A stretch of DNA of 64,000 bases, taken from the NCBI GenBank assembly GCA_000648925.1, contig JFHF01000001.1, positions 62,001 to 126,000 on the forward strand. The letters are read 5' to 3'. Of this stretch, positions 7,993-17,888 are shown one piece after another (position 1 is the first letter of the stretch; every line of letters begins with the position of its first letter). The position numbers and the translations under genes were made by a program. The notes beneath the pieces were generated by a model. The model saw only the letters and a list, made by a program, of their open reading frames with translations, was not told the origin of the DNA and searched no databases. Origin of the DNA: Caballeronia jiangsuensis. Its GTDB lineage: Bacteria > Pseudomonadota > Gammaproteobacteria > Burkholderiales > Burkholderiaceae.

Positions 7993-8316
7993 ATGACGAT
8001 CAGCAATACGAATACGCTCGCGGAAATCCGCGAGGTGAATCTGTCGTACTTGCTCCTCGCACAGCGGCTCCTTCAGGAAGACCGCGTTTCGGCGATGTAC
8101 CGCCTCGGGCTTTCCGCGCAGGTCGCGCAGGTGCTGACTTCGCTGACGCTCGCGCAGGCGGTGAAAGTGGCGTCGTCGAGCCATTTGCTGTGCCGCTTCC
8201 GTTTCGACGACCACACGCTCCTCTCGTCGCTCGCCGACAAGGACAAGAGCGCGGCGCTCGCGCACGCCCACGCGGCGATCCTGCTGGCCGACGGTCCCGT
8301 CGAGCAGATCGGCTGA
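7993..8316 (+). CDS. flhD: Flagellar master regulator subunit FlhD
   Basis: 107 residues from the ATG at 7993; upstream in-frame sequence to 7756 has no family resemblance. FlhD forms the FlhD4C2 complex with FlhC and switches on class II flagellar promoters. The helical core is visible: EIREVNLSYLLLAQRLLQED, then an AMYRLGLS turn and an SLTLAQAVKVASSSHLLCRFRF helix-turn-helix-like segment. flhC begins 16 bases after the stop, so the two are co-transcribed. A FliA-like promoter and palindrome lie upstream. Confidence 0.96.
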   Translation: MTISNTNTLAEIREVNLSYLLLAQRLLQEDRVSAMYRLGLSAQVAQVLTSLTLAQAVKVASSSHLLCRFRFDDHTLLSSLADKDKSAALAHAHAAILLADGPVEQIG

Positions 8317-8332
8317 GCCACGCGACAACCCG

Positions 8333-8899
8333 ATGGCGACAAAAAGCGTGGTCGCGGAAGTCCGCGAAATCACCCTGGCTATCGAGCTGATCGAGCTGGG
8401 TGCGCGGCTGCAGTTGCTCGAAGCGGAAACGAGCCTTTCACGCGACCGCCTCATCAAGCTCTACAAGGAGCTGAAGGGCGCGTCGCCGCCGAAGGGCATG
8501 CTGCCGTTCTCGACCGACTGGTTCATGACCTGGCAGCCGAACATTCACTCGTCGCTGTTTCACGCGATTTATCGCTTCGTCGATACGCACGGCGACGTGA
8601 AGTCGACCATTCAGACGATCGTCAAGAGCTACCGCCTGTACCTCGAACACCTCGAAATGCACGGCGACGAACCCGTGCTGTCGCTCACGCGCGCGTGGAC
8701 GCTCGTGCGCTACTTCGAATCCGGGATGCTGCAGACCAACGCCTGCACGCGCTGCGGCGGGCGCTTCGTCGCGCACGCGTACGAACTGCGCGCGGGTTAT
8801 GTCTGCGGCCTGTGCCAGCCGCCGTCGCGCGCGGGCAAGACACGCAAGGCGATTGCATCGTCCAGCGCGACGGAGCGCGCACCAGGCATCGCGGCCTGA
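8333..8899 (+). CDS. flhC: Flagellar master regulator subunit FlhC
   Basis: 188 residues. FlhC is the DNA-binding, zinc-containing partner of FlhD. The four cysteines of its zinc site are seen as CTRC (138/141) and CGLC (158/161). The N-terminus (VAEVREITLAIELIELGARL) and the PFSTDWFMTW stretch are typical of the family. The C-terminus, about 25 residues beyond the second Cys pair, is Lys/Ser/Ala-rich and probably disordered. It is the second gene of flhDC; motA follows behind its own promoter. Confidence 0.97.
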   Translation: MATKSVVAEVREITLAIELIELGARLQLLEAETSLSRDRLIKLYKELKGASPPKGMLPFSTDWFMTWQPNIHSSLFHAIYRFVDTHGDVKSTIQTIVKSYRLYLEHLEMHGDEPVLSLTRAWTLVRYFESGMLQTNACTRCGGRFVAHAYELRAGYVCGLCQPPSRAGKTRKAIASSSATERAPGIAA

Positions 8900-8968
8900 C
8901 GCCGCACTTGCGGCACGGCCCTGCTGCCACGCGGGGTTTACCGTTTGCCGTCCCAGTGGATTTGCCCC

Positions 8969-8995
8969 CAAAGTTTTTCAGTCGAGTGCCGTAAA
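8969..8995 (+). promoter_or_regulatory. FliA (sigma-28)-type promoter of the motA-che operon
   Basis: CAAAGTTT, 11-base spacer, GCCGTAAA. It agrees with the consensus TAAAGTTT-N11-GCCGATAA at 13 of 16 positions with exact spacing and lies about 45 bases before the motA start. This is the expected position for a class III flagellar promoter. Confidence 0.8.
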
Positions 8996-9040
8996 CCACT
9001 TAACGGCGGTCTTACCGCATCAAAACGTGAGGACTCGACT

Positions 9041-9901
9041 GTGCTGATTTTCGTTGGATCGCTCGTGACATTGCTGTCCGTTTTCGGCGGTTACGCGCTC
9101 GAAGGCGGCCACCTTGGCGCGCTCATGCAGCCGGTCGAGATTCTGATGATCGCGGGCGCGGGCGTCGGCGCGTTCATCCTCGGCAACAACGTCAAGACCA
9201 TCAAGGCGACCATTCAGGTTCTGCCGACGCTCTTCAAGGGCGCGAAGTACGACAAGAGCATGTACATGGAGCTGATGGGCCTGCTCTACGTGCTGCTCGC
9301 GAAAGCGCGCAAGGAAGGCACGCTCGCGCTCGAGGCGGATATCGAAGATCCGGCGAAGAGCCCGGTCTTCAGCCAGTACCCCAAGATTCTCGACGATCAC
9401 CATATCGTCGAATTCCTGACGGATTATCTGCGCCTCATGGTCAGCGGCAACATGAACGCGTTCGAAATCGAAAGCCTCATGGACGAGGAAATCGAGACGC
9501 ATCACGTCGAGGGCGAGGCGCCCGCGCACGCGCTGACCAAGGTCGGCGACGCGATGCCCGCGTTCGGCATCGTCGCGGCCGTGATGGGCGTCGTGCACAC
9601 GATGGCCTCCGCCGATCAGCCGCCCGCGATTCTCGGCGAGATGATCGCGCAGGCGCTCGTCGGCACCTTCCTCGGCATTCTCCTTTCCTACGGTTTCATT
9701 GGGCCGCTCGCGAATGTCGCGGAACAGCGCGTCGCGGAGCAGACCAAGATGTTCCAGTGCATCAAGGTGACCATTCTCGCGAGCCTGAACGGCTACGCGC
9801 CCGCGATCGCGGTGGAGTTCGGCCGCAAGGTGCTGTTCTCGACGGAACGTCCGTCGTTCTCCGAACTGGAAGAACACGTGCGCCGGGTCAAATCGAAGTG
9901 A
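9041..9901 (+). CDS. motA: Flagellar motor stator protein MotA
   Basis: 286 residues from a GTG at 9041 with GTGAGG eight bases upstream; this gives the usual N-terminus (LIFVGSLVTLLSVFGGYALEG). MotA has four membrane segments and with MotB forms the proton channel of the stator. The large cytoplasmic loop between segments 2 and 3 and the conserved Pro-containing turn before segment 3 (GDAMPAFGIVAAVMGVVHTM) are visible, as is the charged C-terminal tail. It overlies no other gene and is followed after 13 bases by motB, so the two are co-transcribed. Confidence 0.97.
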   Translation: MLIFVGSLVTLLSVFGGYALEGGHLGALMQPVEILMIAGAGVGAFILGNNVKTIKATIQVLPTLFKGAKYDKSMYMELMGLLYVLLAKARKEGTLALEADIEDPAKSPVFSQYPKILDDHHIVEFLTDYLRLMVSGNMNAFEIESLMDEEIETHHVEGEAPAHALTKVGDAMPAFGIVAAVMGVVHTMASADQPPAILGEMIAQALVGTFLGILLSYGFIGPLANVAEQRVAEQTKMFQCIKVTILASLNGYAPAIAVEFGRKVLFSTERPSFSELEEHVRRVKSK

Positions 9902-9914
9902 CCGGAGCACAGCG

Positions 9915-10913
9915 ATGAGCAACGACAGCGAACGGCCCATCTTCATCAAGCGCATCGTCGCCGGCAAGAAGGGGCATCACGGCGGCGCGTGGAAGCTCGC
10001 CTACGCGGACTTCATGACCGCGATGATGGCGTTCTTCCTGCTGATGTGGCTGCTTTCGTCGACGTCGCCGGTGCAGCGTCGCGGCATCGCCGAGTACTTC
10101 AACATGCCGCTCAAGGCCGCGATGGTCGGCGGCAAGTCCGTCGGCATGGACAACAGCATCCTCACCGGCGGCGGCCGCGATATTTCCAGCAACGAACCGG
10201 GTTCGGCGCGCAGGTCCGACGGCAGCACGCAGCTCGCGCAGCGCGCCTCGTCCAACAACGACGAAGAATTGCTCAAGGCCGCGCAAGGCGAGCTCGAACG
10301 GCGCGAGCAGGTGCGCCTGCACGATCTTCAGGTGAAGCTCATGGCCGCGATCGAGGCCAATCCGACGCTGCGCCAGTTCAAGCAGCAGATCCGCATCGAA
10401 TCGACGGAGCAGGGCTTGCGCATCGAGATCGTCGATACGCAGAAGCGCCCGATGTTCGCGCTCTCCAGCAACGCCGTGCAGCCCTACATGCGCGACATCC
10501 TGCGCGAGATCGGCAAGACACTCAACGACGTGCCGAACCGCATCGTCGTGCAAGGACACACCGACGCCGTGAAGTACGCGGGCGGCGAGAAGGGCTACAG
10601 CAACTGGGAACTGTCGGCGGACCGCGCGAACGCGTCGCGGCGCGAGCTGGTCGCGGGCGGCATGGACGAAGCGAAGGTGATGCGCGTGCTCGGGCTCGCG
10701 TCGACGCAGAACCTGAACAAGAAGGATCCGCTCGATCCGGAGAACCGGCGCATCAGCGTCATCGTGCTCAATCGCAAGACTGAAATGTCGATGCTGCGCG
10801 ACGACGGCTCGCCGGGCGCGACGCTCGACAACGGCACGGACGCGCAAGGCGCGCCAGCGACGGCGCTCGGCCAGCTCATCCCCGGCGTCGCGGCACCGCG
10901 CGCCGCGCATTGA
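9915..10913 (+). CDS. motB: Flagellar motor stator protein MotB
   Basis: 332 residues. The single N-terminal membrane segment carries the proton-binding Asp32 in WKLAYADFMTAMMAF, as in E. coli MotB. The periplasmic part ends with an OmpA-like peptidoglycan-binding domain: VQGHTDAVKYAG followed by NWELSADRANASRREL and a final NRRISVIVL strand. The region between residues 65 and 115, just after the membrane segment, is rich in Gly, Ser and Asn and fits the plug/linker. The last 50 residues are low complexity. GGAG lies upstream of the ATG. Confidence 0.97.
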   Translation: MSNDSERPIFIKRIVAGKKGHHGGAWKLAYADFMTAMMAFFLLMWLLSSTSPVQRRGIAEYFNMPLKAAMVGGKSVGMDNSILTGGGRDISSNEPGSARRSDGSTQLAQRASSNNDEELLKAAQGELERREQVRLHDLQVKLMAAIEANPTLRQFKQQIRIESTEQGLRIEIVDTQKRPMFALSSNAVQPYMRDILREIGKTLNDVPNRIVVQGHTDAVKYAGGEKGYSNWELSADRANASRRELVAGGMDEAKVMRVLGLASTQNLNKKDPLDPENRRISVIVLNRKTEMSMLRDDGSPGATLDNGTDAQGAPATALGQLIPGVAAPRAAH

Positions 10914-10980
10914 GCAAATTCCCCGAAAAAGACGCTCAAGACTCGGCACGTTTCGACCGTCATCACGGCAAGAGACAAAC

Positions 10981-11358
10981 ATGATCAAGAACATTCTGGC
11001 AATCGACGATTCAGCCGCGATGCGGCAAATCCTCTCGGCGACGCTGGCGACGGCGGGTTACGAAGTTACCGTCGCGTCGGACGGCGACGAAGGGCTGGAG
11101 TGGGCGCTCGCGGAGCGCTTCGACCTGGTTCTGACCGACCAGCACATGCCGGGCAGAAGCGGACTCGATCTGATTGTGGCGCTGCGCGCGAACCACGCCT
11201 ATCGGGCGACGCCGATCCTGGTCCTCACGACCGAAGGCGGCGAGCCCTTCAAGGACGCGGCGCGCTCGGCGGGCGCGACGGGCTGGATCGAGAAGCCCCT
11301 CGATCCGGACCTGCTGACCGAACTGGTCGCCGCGCTCTCGGAAGACACGCAGCACTGA
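10981..11358 (+). CDS. CheY-like single-domain response regulator
   Basis: 125 residues, one receiver domain and no output domain. The acidic pair is in AIDDSAAMRQIL, the phosphoacceptor Asp in LVLTDQHMPGRSGLDL, the conserved Thr in LVLTTEG and the Lys in WIEKPLDPD. It sits between motB and cheA, whereas the clearer CheY orthologue is at the end of the cluster (19029-19424). In Burkholderia this gene is often called cheY1. Its role is not known from sequence; it may be a phosphate sink or tune CheA output. It is in the same operon as motAB and cheA. Confidence 0.9.
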   Translation: MIKNILAIDDSAAMRQILSATLATAGYEVTVASDGDEGLEWALAERFDLVLTDQHMPGRSGLDLIVALRANHAYRATPILVLTTEGGEPFKDAARSAGATGWIEKPLDPDLLTELVAALSEDTQH

Positions 11359-11409
11359 AGCGAAAGCAAAAGACAACCCGCGCACGCACGCGCCGACGGT
11401 GACTCAAGC

Positions 11410-13689
11410 ATGACACTCGACATTACCCAGTTCTATCAAACCTTCTTCGACGAAGCGGATGAACTGCTCGCGCAGATGGAGCAACTGCTGCTCGTTCTGG
11501 ACATCGCGAATCCGGACCCGGAAGACCTCGCGGCGATCTTCCGCGCGGCGCACTCGATCAAGGGCGGCGCGGCCACGTTCGGCTTCACCGCGCTCACGGA
11601 AACGACGCACATCCTCGAATCGCTGCTCGACCGGGCGCGCAACAACGAGCTCGTCCTGCGCCGCGACATGATCGACACGTTTCTCGCGACCAAGGACGTG
11701 CTCTCGGATCAGCTCGCCGCCTATCGCGCGAGCACGGAGCCGGATGCGGCCGCGGCCGCGGCGATCTGCGCGAAGCTGGAGCGCCTGAAGAACGAGCAGG
11801 CCGAAGGCGGCCAGCCGGGCCAGATCGAGCCGCCCTCGCTGCCGGGCACGGCGAAGAACGCGGCGACGCTGAACGTCGCGCCCGCTTACGAAGGCCCGAA
11901 CGCGCCGCCCGCGCACGTGTTCGCACAGGCGGCGGACGTGATCGAGGACGACGGCAACTGGGACGGCGCATTCGAACTCACCGATGGATCGACACATGCG
12001 GGAACCGCTGCCGATGCGACGCCGGGACACACCGGCGCGCTGGCGGCGGATGCAGGACCCCACCTGAAAATTACGCTACGGGGGGTGGGCGAGAAGGACC
12101 TGGCGACTCTGATCGAGGAGCTGGGGAATCTGGGAAGCATCGTCGGAGAAAAGAAGACGGACGCCGAGTATGTGGTTTGGCTCGACTCGGACGTCCCGGC
12201 CGACGATATCGTCGCCGTGTGCTGTTTCGTGATCGATGAAAAGCAGATCGCGATCGGCCGTGGCGACGCGGCGGCGCAAGTCGCCGAAGCAGCGCCAGCA
12301 ATAACGGCAGTGCAACCCACGCTACACGAAGAGCCGAAGCAATCGCAGGCGCATGCAGCGCCCGCATCCGCGGCTGGCAAGGAAGCAGTGAAAGAAGAAT
12401 CGGCGGCGGCGGCGGGCTTGCAGGTCCCGTCCGCTGCCCAACCGACGAAATCCGCGGCGAGCGACGCCGACAAGAAGGCGCGTCCGCAGGCGGCCGCATC
12501 GGCGGAAGGCAGCTCGATTCGCGTCGGCGTGGAGAAGGTCGATCAGCTCATCAATCTGGTGGGCGAGCTCGTCATCACGCAGGCGATGCTCGCGGAAACC
12601 ACGAGCACGTTCGATCCCGCTCTGCACGACCGTCTTTTCAACGGCATGGCGCAGCTGGAGCGCAACGCGCGCGACCTGCAAGAGGCCGTCATGTCCATCC
12701 GCATGATGCCGATGGATTACGTATTCAGCCGCTTCCCGCGTCTCGTGCGCGATATCGCCGGCAAGCTCGGCAAGGAAGTGGAACTCGTCACGTTCGGTCA
12801 GGCGACCGAGCTCGACAAGAGCCTGATCGAGCGCATCATCGATCCGCTCACGCACCTCGTGCGCAACTCGCTCGATCACGGCATCGAAACCGTGGAAGCG
12901 CGCCGCGCGGCGGGCAAGTCGACCACCGGCCAGCTCGTGCTGTCGGCGGCGCATCACGGCGGCAACATCGTGATCGAAGTGAGCGACGACGGCGCGGGCC
13001 TGCGCCGCGACAAGATTCTCGCGAAGGCGCAGAAGCAGGGCATGCAGGTTTCGGAATCGATGAGCGATGAGGAAGTCTGGCAACTCATCTTCATGCCGGG
13101 CTTCTCGACCGCCGAACAGGTGACCGATATTTCCGGTCGCGGCGTAGGCATGGACGTGGTGAAGCGCAACATCCAGTCGATGGGCGGCCACGTCGAAATC
13201 ATGTCGCGCCAGGGCGCGGGCACGACGACGAAGATCGTGCTGCCGCTCACGCTCGCGATCCTCGACGGCATGTCGGTGAAGGTCGGCAACGAGATCTTCA
13301 TTCTGCCGCTGAACTTCGTGATGGAGTCGCTGCAACCGGTCGCGGAAGACATCTACACGGTCGCGAACGGCGAACGCGTCGTGCGCGTGCGCGGCGAATA
13401 TCTGCCGCTCGTCGCGCTGCATCGCGTGTTCGATGTCGAAGGCGCGCGCACCGAGCCGACGCAGGGCATCGTCACGATCATGCAGACGGAAGGACGCCGC
13501 TTCGCGATGCTGATCGACGAGCTCGTCGGCCAGCAGCAGGTGGTCGTGAAAAACCTCGAAACGAATTATCGCAAGGTGCACGGCATTTCCGCCGCGACCA
13601 TCCTGGGCGACGGTCGTGTCGCGCTGATCGTCGACGTGGCCGCGCTCAACCGCGAATCGCGCGCACAGCACGGCGCGCACTCTCACTAA
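11410..13689 (+). CDS. cheA: Chemotaxis histidine kinase CheA
   Basis: 759 residues, longer than the E. coli protein (654) because of a long linker. Order of domains: P1 Hpt with phosphorylated His48 in [16 protein letters not shown]; a Pro/Ala-rich linker; a P2-like response-regulator-binding segment around residues 218-290; a second Ala/Lys-rich linker; P3 dimerisation ([18 protein letters not shown]); P4 ATPase with [22 protein letters not shown] and [12 protein letters not shown]; and P5, the CheW-like regulatory domain from about residue 615. It takes signals from the receptor via CheW and passes phosphate to CheY and CheB. Confidence 0.97.
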   Translation: MTLDITQFYQTFFDEADELLAQMEQLLLVLDIANPDPEDLAAIFRAAHSIKGGAATFGFTALTETTHILESLLDRARNNELVLRRDMIDTFLATKDVLSDQLAAYRASTEPDAAAAAAICAKLERLKNEQAEGGQPGQIEPPSLPGTAKNAATLNVAPAYEGPNAPPAHVFAQAADVIEDDGNWDGAFELTDGSTHAGTAADATPGHTGALAADAGPHLKITLRGVGEKDLATLIEELGNLGSIVGEKKTDAEYVVWLDSDVPADDIVAVCCFVIDEKQIAIGRGDAAAQVAEAAPAITAVQPTLHEEPKQSQAHAAPASAAGKEAVKEESAAAAGLQVPSAAQPTKSAASDADKKARPQAAASAEGSSIRVGVEKVDQLINLVGELVITQAMLAETTSTFDPALHDRLFNGMAQLERNARDLQEAVMSIRMMPMDYVFSRFPRLVRDIAGKLGKEVELVTFGQATELDKSLIERIIDPLTHLVRNSLDHGIETVEARRAAGKSTTGQLVLSAAHHGGNIVIEVSDDGAGLRRDKILAKAQKQGMQVSESMSDEEVWQLIFMPGFSTAEQVTDISGRGVGMDVVKRNIQSMGGHVEIMSRQGAGTTTKIVLPLTLAILDGMSVKVGNEIFILPLNFVMESLQPVAEDIYTVANGERVVRVRGEYLPLVALHRVFDVEGARTEPTQGIVTIMQTEGRRFAMLIDELVGQQQVVVKNLETNYRKVHGISAATILGDGRVALIVDVAALNRESRAQHGAHSH

Positions 13690-13706
13690 CACCGAAGGAG
13701 CCATTC

Positions 13707-14225
13707 ATGGCAGACGTTCAAACGATTCATACCGCTGCGCCTTCGCGACGTGATGCGGGTCACGCCGAAGCGGCCGGACAGGAATTCCTCGTGTTCACGC
13801 TCGGCGCCGAGGAATACGGCATCGACATCCTGAAGGTGCAGGAAATTCGTGGCTACGACAACGTTACACGCATCGCGAATGCGCCCGCGTTCATCAAGGG
13901 CGTGATCAATCTGCGCGGCATCATCGTGCCGATCGTCGATATGCGCATCAAGTTCAATCTGGGCCGCGTCGAATACGACAACCAGACCGTCGTGATCATC
14001 CTGAATGTGGCGCATCGCGTGGTCGGCATGGTGGTCGACGGCGTGTCGGACGTGCTCACGCTCGCGCAGGAGCAGGTGATGCCCGCGCCGGAATTCGGCG
14101 GCACGCTCGCGACGGAATATCTGACGGGTCTCGGCACGGTCGACGGCCGCATGCTGATCCTGATGGACATCGAAAAGCTCATGACGAGCCGCGAGATGGA
14201 GTTGATCGACTCCGTTGCCGCATAA
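13707..14225 (+). CDS. cheW: Chemotaxis coupling protein CheW
   Basis: 172 residues, one CheW domain of two beta-barrels. Signature stretches are [24 protein letters not shown], the [17 protein letters not shown] strand-turn-strand and [11 protein letters not shown]. It bridges the receptor tips and CheA P5. AAGGAG lies before the ATG. It is 17 bases after cheA and 20 before the receptor gene, so it belongs to the same operon. The N-terminal 20 residues are Ala-rich and probably flexible. Confidence 0.97.
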   Translation: MADVQTIHTAAPSRRDAGHAEAAGQEFLVFTLGAEEYGIDILKVQEIRGYDNVTRIANAPAFIKGVINLRGIIVPIVDMRIKFNLGRVEYDNQTVVIILNVAHRVVGMVVDGVSDVLTLAQEQVMPAPEFGGTLATEYLTGLGTVDGRMLILMDIEKLMTSREMELIDSVAA

Positions 14226-14245
14226 CGAGCGAAGAGAAAGAAGCC

Positions 14246-16075
14246 ATGCTGAAGAAGTTGTCGATCCGCACGACGCTCACGCTCGTCGGCCTGCTGTTCA
14301 CCGGATGCGCTGCGCTGATCGGCGCGCTCGCGCTCGCCGGACTCAATTCCGCCAACGCATCGCTCTCGTCGCTCGCGCAGGAAGACCTGGTCGCAATGCG
14401 CGCGCTCTCGGAAACGTCGTCGTATCTGCTGCGCTCGCGCATCACGCTCGACCGCGTGCGCTCGCTCGCCGAAGCGGGCAGCACGGAAGAAGCGAAGAAG
14501 GCGATCGATCGCGGCCAGTATCTGCTCGACAAGAGCAATGAAAACTGGAAGGTCTATCTCGACACGCCGAAACCGACGCTGCCGAAGGAAACGTTCGACG
14601 CGCTCGTCGCCCAGCGCGACGCGCTCGTGAAAACCGGCGTGGAGCCGGAATTCGCCGCGATCCGCGCGAACGACATGGCCGCGTATCACGCGATCGCCGA
14701 CACGAAGATCAGCCCGATGTTCGTCTCCTTCGATCAGGCCGTGACGGCGGCGGTGGCCTCGCATCAGGAGCACGCGGAGACGTCGCGCGCAAGTACGGCC
14801 TCGCATATCGCGGCGCTCAACATGACGATCGGCGCGGTGCTCGTGCTCGCGGTGCTGATGCTCATCGGCACGCGCATGGCGCTCTCCAGCCTGATCGTGA
14901 AGCCGATCAACGATGCCGTCGATCACTTCGACCGCATCTCGCGCGGCGATCTCACGCAGTCCGCGCATACCGACCGGACCAACGAAATCGGCCGCCTGTT
15001 CGCGGGCATCGAGCGCATGCGCGGCAACCTGACGGCGATGGTCGGCTCGGTGCATCGCGGCGCGGAATCGATCGATGTCGGCGCGCATGAAATCGCGAGC
15101 GGCAACACGGATCTGTCGCAGCGCACGGAAGAGCAGGCGGCGTCGTTGCAGGAAACGGCGTCGAGCATGGAAGAACTGACGAGCACCGTGAAGCAGAACG
15201 CCGACAACGCGCGCCAGGCGAGCCAGCTCGCGGTGAGCGCGTCGGATATCGCGTCGCGGGGCGGCGAAGTCGTCGAGCAGGTCGTCGAGACGATGCACGC
15301 GATCGCGTCGAGCTCGAACAAGGTCGTCGACATCATCGGCGTGATCGAAGGCATCGCATTCCAGACCAACATTCTCGCGTTGAACGCGGCCGTCGAAGCG
15401 GCGCGTGCGGGCGAGGAAGGCCGCGGCTTCGCGGTGGTCGCGGGCGAAGTGCGCTCGCTCGCGCAACGCAGCGCGGCGGCGGCGAAGGAAATCAAGGCAT
15501 TGATCGGCGATTCGGCCGCGAAGGTCGACAGCGGCACGGAACTCGTCGCGCGCGCCGGTCGGACGATGGGCGAGATCGTGCAGGCGGTGCGCCGCGTGAC
15601 CGACATCATGGGCGAGATCAGCGCGGCGTCCGAAGAGCAATCGGACGGCATCGAGCAGGTCAACCGCGCCGTCACGCAGATGGACAGCGTGACGCAGCAG
15701 AACGCCGCGCTCGTCGAGCAAGCGGCGGCTGCCGCGGCATCGCTCGAAGAGCAGACGCGCCAACTGAAGGACGTGGTCGCGCAATGGCGTCTGGAAAGCG
15801 CGGCGCCGGTGCGCGCGAGCGCATCGACGGCAGCTGCGCGCATCAAGGCGTCGGCGCCGGCTGCGCGCATCGAGCCTTCGTCGGCTGCGGTTGCGTCGAA
15901 AGCCGAAAAGCACGCGAAGTCCGCTCAGAACGCGAAAGTTGCGCCGGAAGCGGCCGTTATCAAGGAAGCAGGCAAGGCCGCGAGCAATCCGGCGGTCAAG
16001 CCGGCGAGCGCCGTAAAGCCCGCGCCGCGCGCCAAGGCGACGGTCGCCGCCGACGGCGACTGGGAAACCTTCTAA
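14246..16075 (+). CDS. Methyl-accepting chemotaxis protein with C-terminal CheR-tethering motif
   Basis: 609 residues. Membrane segment 1 is at about 13-33, a periplasmic four-helix-bundle-like sensor domain extends to about 185, segment 2 covers about 191-211, then HAMP ([19 protein letters not shown]) and the signalling coiled coil. The hairpin tip reads [20 protein letters not shown]. The final 75 residues are an Ala/Lys-rich flexible tail that ends in DWETF, the pentapeptide type (xWxxF) that tethers CheR and CheB in Tar/Tsr. Ligand unknown. Its place in the che operon suggests that it is a major receptor. Confidence 0.95.
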   Translation: MLKKLSIRTTLTLVGLLFTGCAALIGALALAGLNSANASLSSLAQEDLVAMRALSETSSYLLRSRITLDRVRSLAEAGSTEEAKKAIDRGQYLLDKSNENWKVYLDTPKPTLPKETFDALVAQRDALVKTGVEPEFAAIRANDMAAYHAIADTKISPMFVSFDQAVTAAVASHQEHAETSRASTASHIAALNMTIGAVLVLAVLMLIGTRMALSSLIVKPINDAVDHFDRISRGDLTQSAHTDRTNEIGRLFAGIERMRGNLTAMVGSVHRGAESIDVGAHEIASGNTDLSQRTEEQAASLQETASSMEELTSTVKQNADNARQASQLAVSASDIASRGGEVVEQVVETMHAIASSSNKVVDIIGVIEGIAFQTNILALNAAVEAARAGEEGRGFAVVAGEVRSLAQRSAAAAKEIKALIGDSAAKVDSGTELVARAGRTMGEIVQAVRRVTDIMGEISAASEEQSDGIEQVNRAVTQMDSVTQQNAALVEQAAAAAASLEEQTRQLKDVVAQWRLESAAPVRASASTAAARIKASAPAARIEPSSAAVASKAEKHAKSAQNAKVAPEAAVIKEAGKAASNPAVKPASAVKPAPRAKATVAADGDWETF

Positions 16076-16233
16076 CCGAATCCGAAAACGAACACGACCA
16101 TGCAGGCATCGCGCATCACGATCGATAGCCGGCGTTTCATCGAAACGCACGGCATGCGCGAGTCCGCAGGGTCGAGCGCGAAGAACGCGCCACATCGGGC
16201 GCCGCTAAGGGTGTCAAGGAAGCACGAAACATC

Positions 16234-17157
16234 ATGATGGCAACGCGCAACCCGCGTATCGACCTGGGCGCCAGTGTGCGCGGTCCGGAAGTCGAGCGCG
16301 ATTTCGAATTCACGGCGGCGGACTTCGCCCGCATTCGCGAGCTGATTCATCGGCGCGCGGGCATCTCGCTGTCGGACCACAAACGCGACATGGCGTACAG
16401 CCGGCTCGCGCGCCGTCTGCGCGCCTGCGGCATCGATACGTTCAGGCAGTATCTCGATCGCCTCGAAACGAACGACGACAACGCCGAATGGGAAGCGTTC
16501 GTCAACGCGCTGACCACGAATCTGACGGCGTTCTTTCGCGAGTCGCATCACTTCCCGATTCTCGCGGAATTCGTGAAGCGCAGGCAGCAGCCGTTCTCGG
16601 TGTGGTGCTCGGCGGCTTCCACCGGGGAAGAGCCGTATTCCATCGCGATGACGCTCGTCGAAGCGCTCGGTGAACATGCGGCGCGCCAGTGCACGGTGTT
16701 CGCGAGCGACATCGACAGCCAAGTGCTCGCGAAGGCCGAAGCGGGCGTGTATTCGCTCGATCAGGTGAAGGCGTTGTCCGTCGAGCGTCTCAAGCGCTTC
16801 TTCCTGAAGGGCACGGGTTCGCACGCGGGTCTCGTGAAAGTGCGCCCGGAACTGCGCGCGATGGTGAATTTCGGCCGCGTCAATCTGACGGACGCGCGCT
16901 ACGACCTGAAAGGCCCGTTCGACGCGATCTTCTGCCGCAACGTGATGATCTACTTCGACAAGCCGACGCAAGGACAGGTGCTTTCGCGCTTCGAGCCGCT
17001 GATGAAGCCGGGCGCGCTGCTGTTCGCGGGACATTCGGAGAACTTCACGTATGTGTCGCAGGCGTTCAGGCTGCGCGGCCAGACCGTGTACGAGCTGTCG
17101 CGCGATCTGAAGACGACGGGCAAGCCACAGCGCGCGCTCGCAGGGGAGACGGCATGA
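16234..17157 (+). CDS. cheR: Chemotaxis protein methyltransferase CheR
   Basis: 307 residues. CheR adds methyl groups from S-adenosylmethionine to receptor Glu residues. The N-terminal helical domain ([20 protein letters not shown]) is followed by the SAM domain with [31 protein letters not shown] and the [14 protein letters not shown] strand. A partner tether, DWETF, ends the neighbouring receptor. The frame starts with two adjacent ATG codons; either could be used. The stop overlaps the cheD start by four bases, showing translational coupling. Confidence 0.96.
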   Translation: MMATRNPRIDLGASVRGPEVERDFEFTAADFARIRELIHRRAGISLSDHKRDMAYSRLARRLRACGIDTFRQYLDRLETNDDNAEWEAFVNALTTNLTAFFRESHHFPILAEFVKRRQQPFSVWCSAASTGEEPYSIAMTLVEALGEHAARQCTVFASDIDSQVLAKAEAGVYSLDQVKALSVERLKRFFLKGTGSHAGLVKVRPELRAMVNFGRVNLTDARYDLKGPFDAIFCRNVMIYFDKPTQGQVLSRFEPLMKPGALLFAGHSENFTYVSQAFRLRGQTVYELSRDLKTTGKPQRALAGETA

Positions 17158-17888
17158 GCGGACTGCCGATCGCGTCGAACCTCTATTTCGACAACCATTT
17201 CAAGAAGCCGGGCGTGAAGCTCCTGCCGAACGAGTTCTACATGACGAGCGAGGACATGGTGCTCGTCACCGTGCTCGGCTCGTGCGTGGCGGCGTGCATC
17301 AACGACCGCACGGCGGGCATCGGCGGAATGAATCATTTCATGCTGCCCGACGACGGCTCCGACGCGTCGCATGCATCGTCCGATTCGATGCGCTACGGCG
17401 CCTACGCGATGGAAGTGCTCATCAACGAACTCATCAAGCGCGGCGGCCGGCGCGAGCGCTTCGAAGCGAAGGTGTTCGGCGGCGGCGCGGTGCTCGCGGG
17501 CATGACGACCATCAACATCGGCGATCGCAATTCGGAGTTCGTGCGGCGCTATCTCGCGCTGGAGAAGATTCGCATCGTCGCCGAGGATTTGCAGGGCATG
17601 CATCCGCGCAAGGTCGCGTTCATGCCGCGCTCCGGTCAGGTGATGGTCAAGAAGCTGAAGACCGCGCACGATCCGATCGTGGTCGAGCGCGAGCAGGCGC
17701 TCGTGCAGCGCTCGCCCGAAGAGCGCGCCGAGCGGCTCGCGAAGGCGCGCGCGCGTGTCGAGCTGTTTCAGTCGAACGCGACGGCCGCGAAGCCGCGCGC
17801 GGAATTGTTCACGACGAATGCGTCGAACGTGAAGCGCCCCCGCGTGGAACTGTTCACGTCGCGCATGAAGACCGTGGAGGAAGCATGA
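17154..17888 (+). CDS. cheD: Receptor glutamine deamidase CheD
   Basis: 244 residues from the ATG at 17154, which overlaps the cheR stop and has GGGGAG upstream. CheD deamidates specific receptor Gln residues and in some bacteria assists CheC. The catalytic Cys is in [11 protein letters not shown] and the His in GGMNHFMLP; a Thr/Ser-rich GGGAVLAG segment completes the fold. The last 50 residues contain two near-repeats of a short RVELFxxNA-like motif ([25 protein letters not shown]), a tail not needed for the enzyme fold. Its stop overlaps the cheB start. Confidence 0.95.
   Translation: MSGLPIASNLYFDNHFKKPGVKLLPNEFYMTSEDMVLVTVLGSCVAACINDRTAGIGGMNHFMLPDDGSDASHASSDSMRYGAYAMEVLINELIKRGGRRERFEAKVFGGGAVLAGMTTINIGDRNSEFVRRYLALEKIRIVAEDLQGMHPRKVAFMPRSGQVMVKKLKTAHDPIVVEREQALVQRSPEERAERLAKARARVELFQSNATAAKPRAELFTTNASNVKRPRVELFTSRMKTVEEA

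Noticed and set aside
9020..10994. Two long antisense frames across motAB
   Set aside because: Both mirror motA and motB and are Arg/His-rich; the real genes carry a promoter, ribosome binding sites and conserved residues.
13853..16195. 780-residue open frame on the minus strand
   Set aside because: It is antisense to cheW and the receptor gene and has Arg-rich, low-information composition without any domain.
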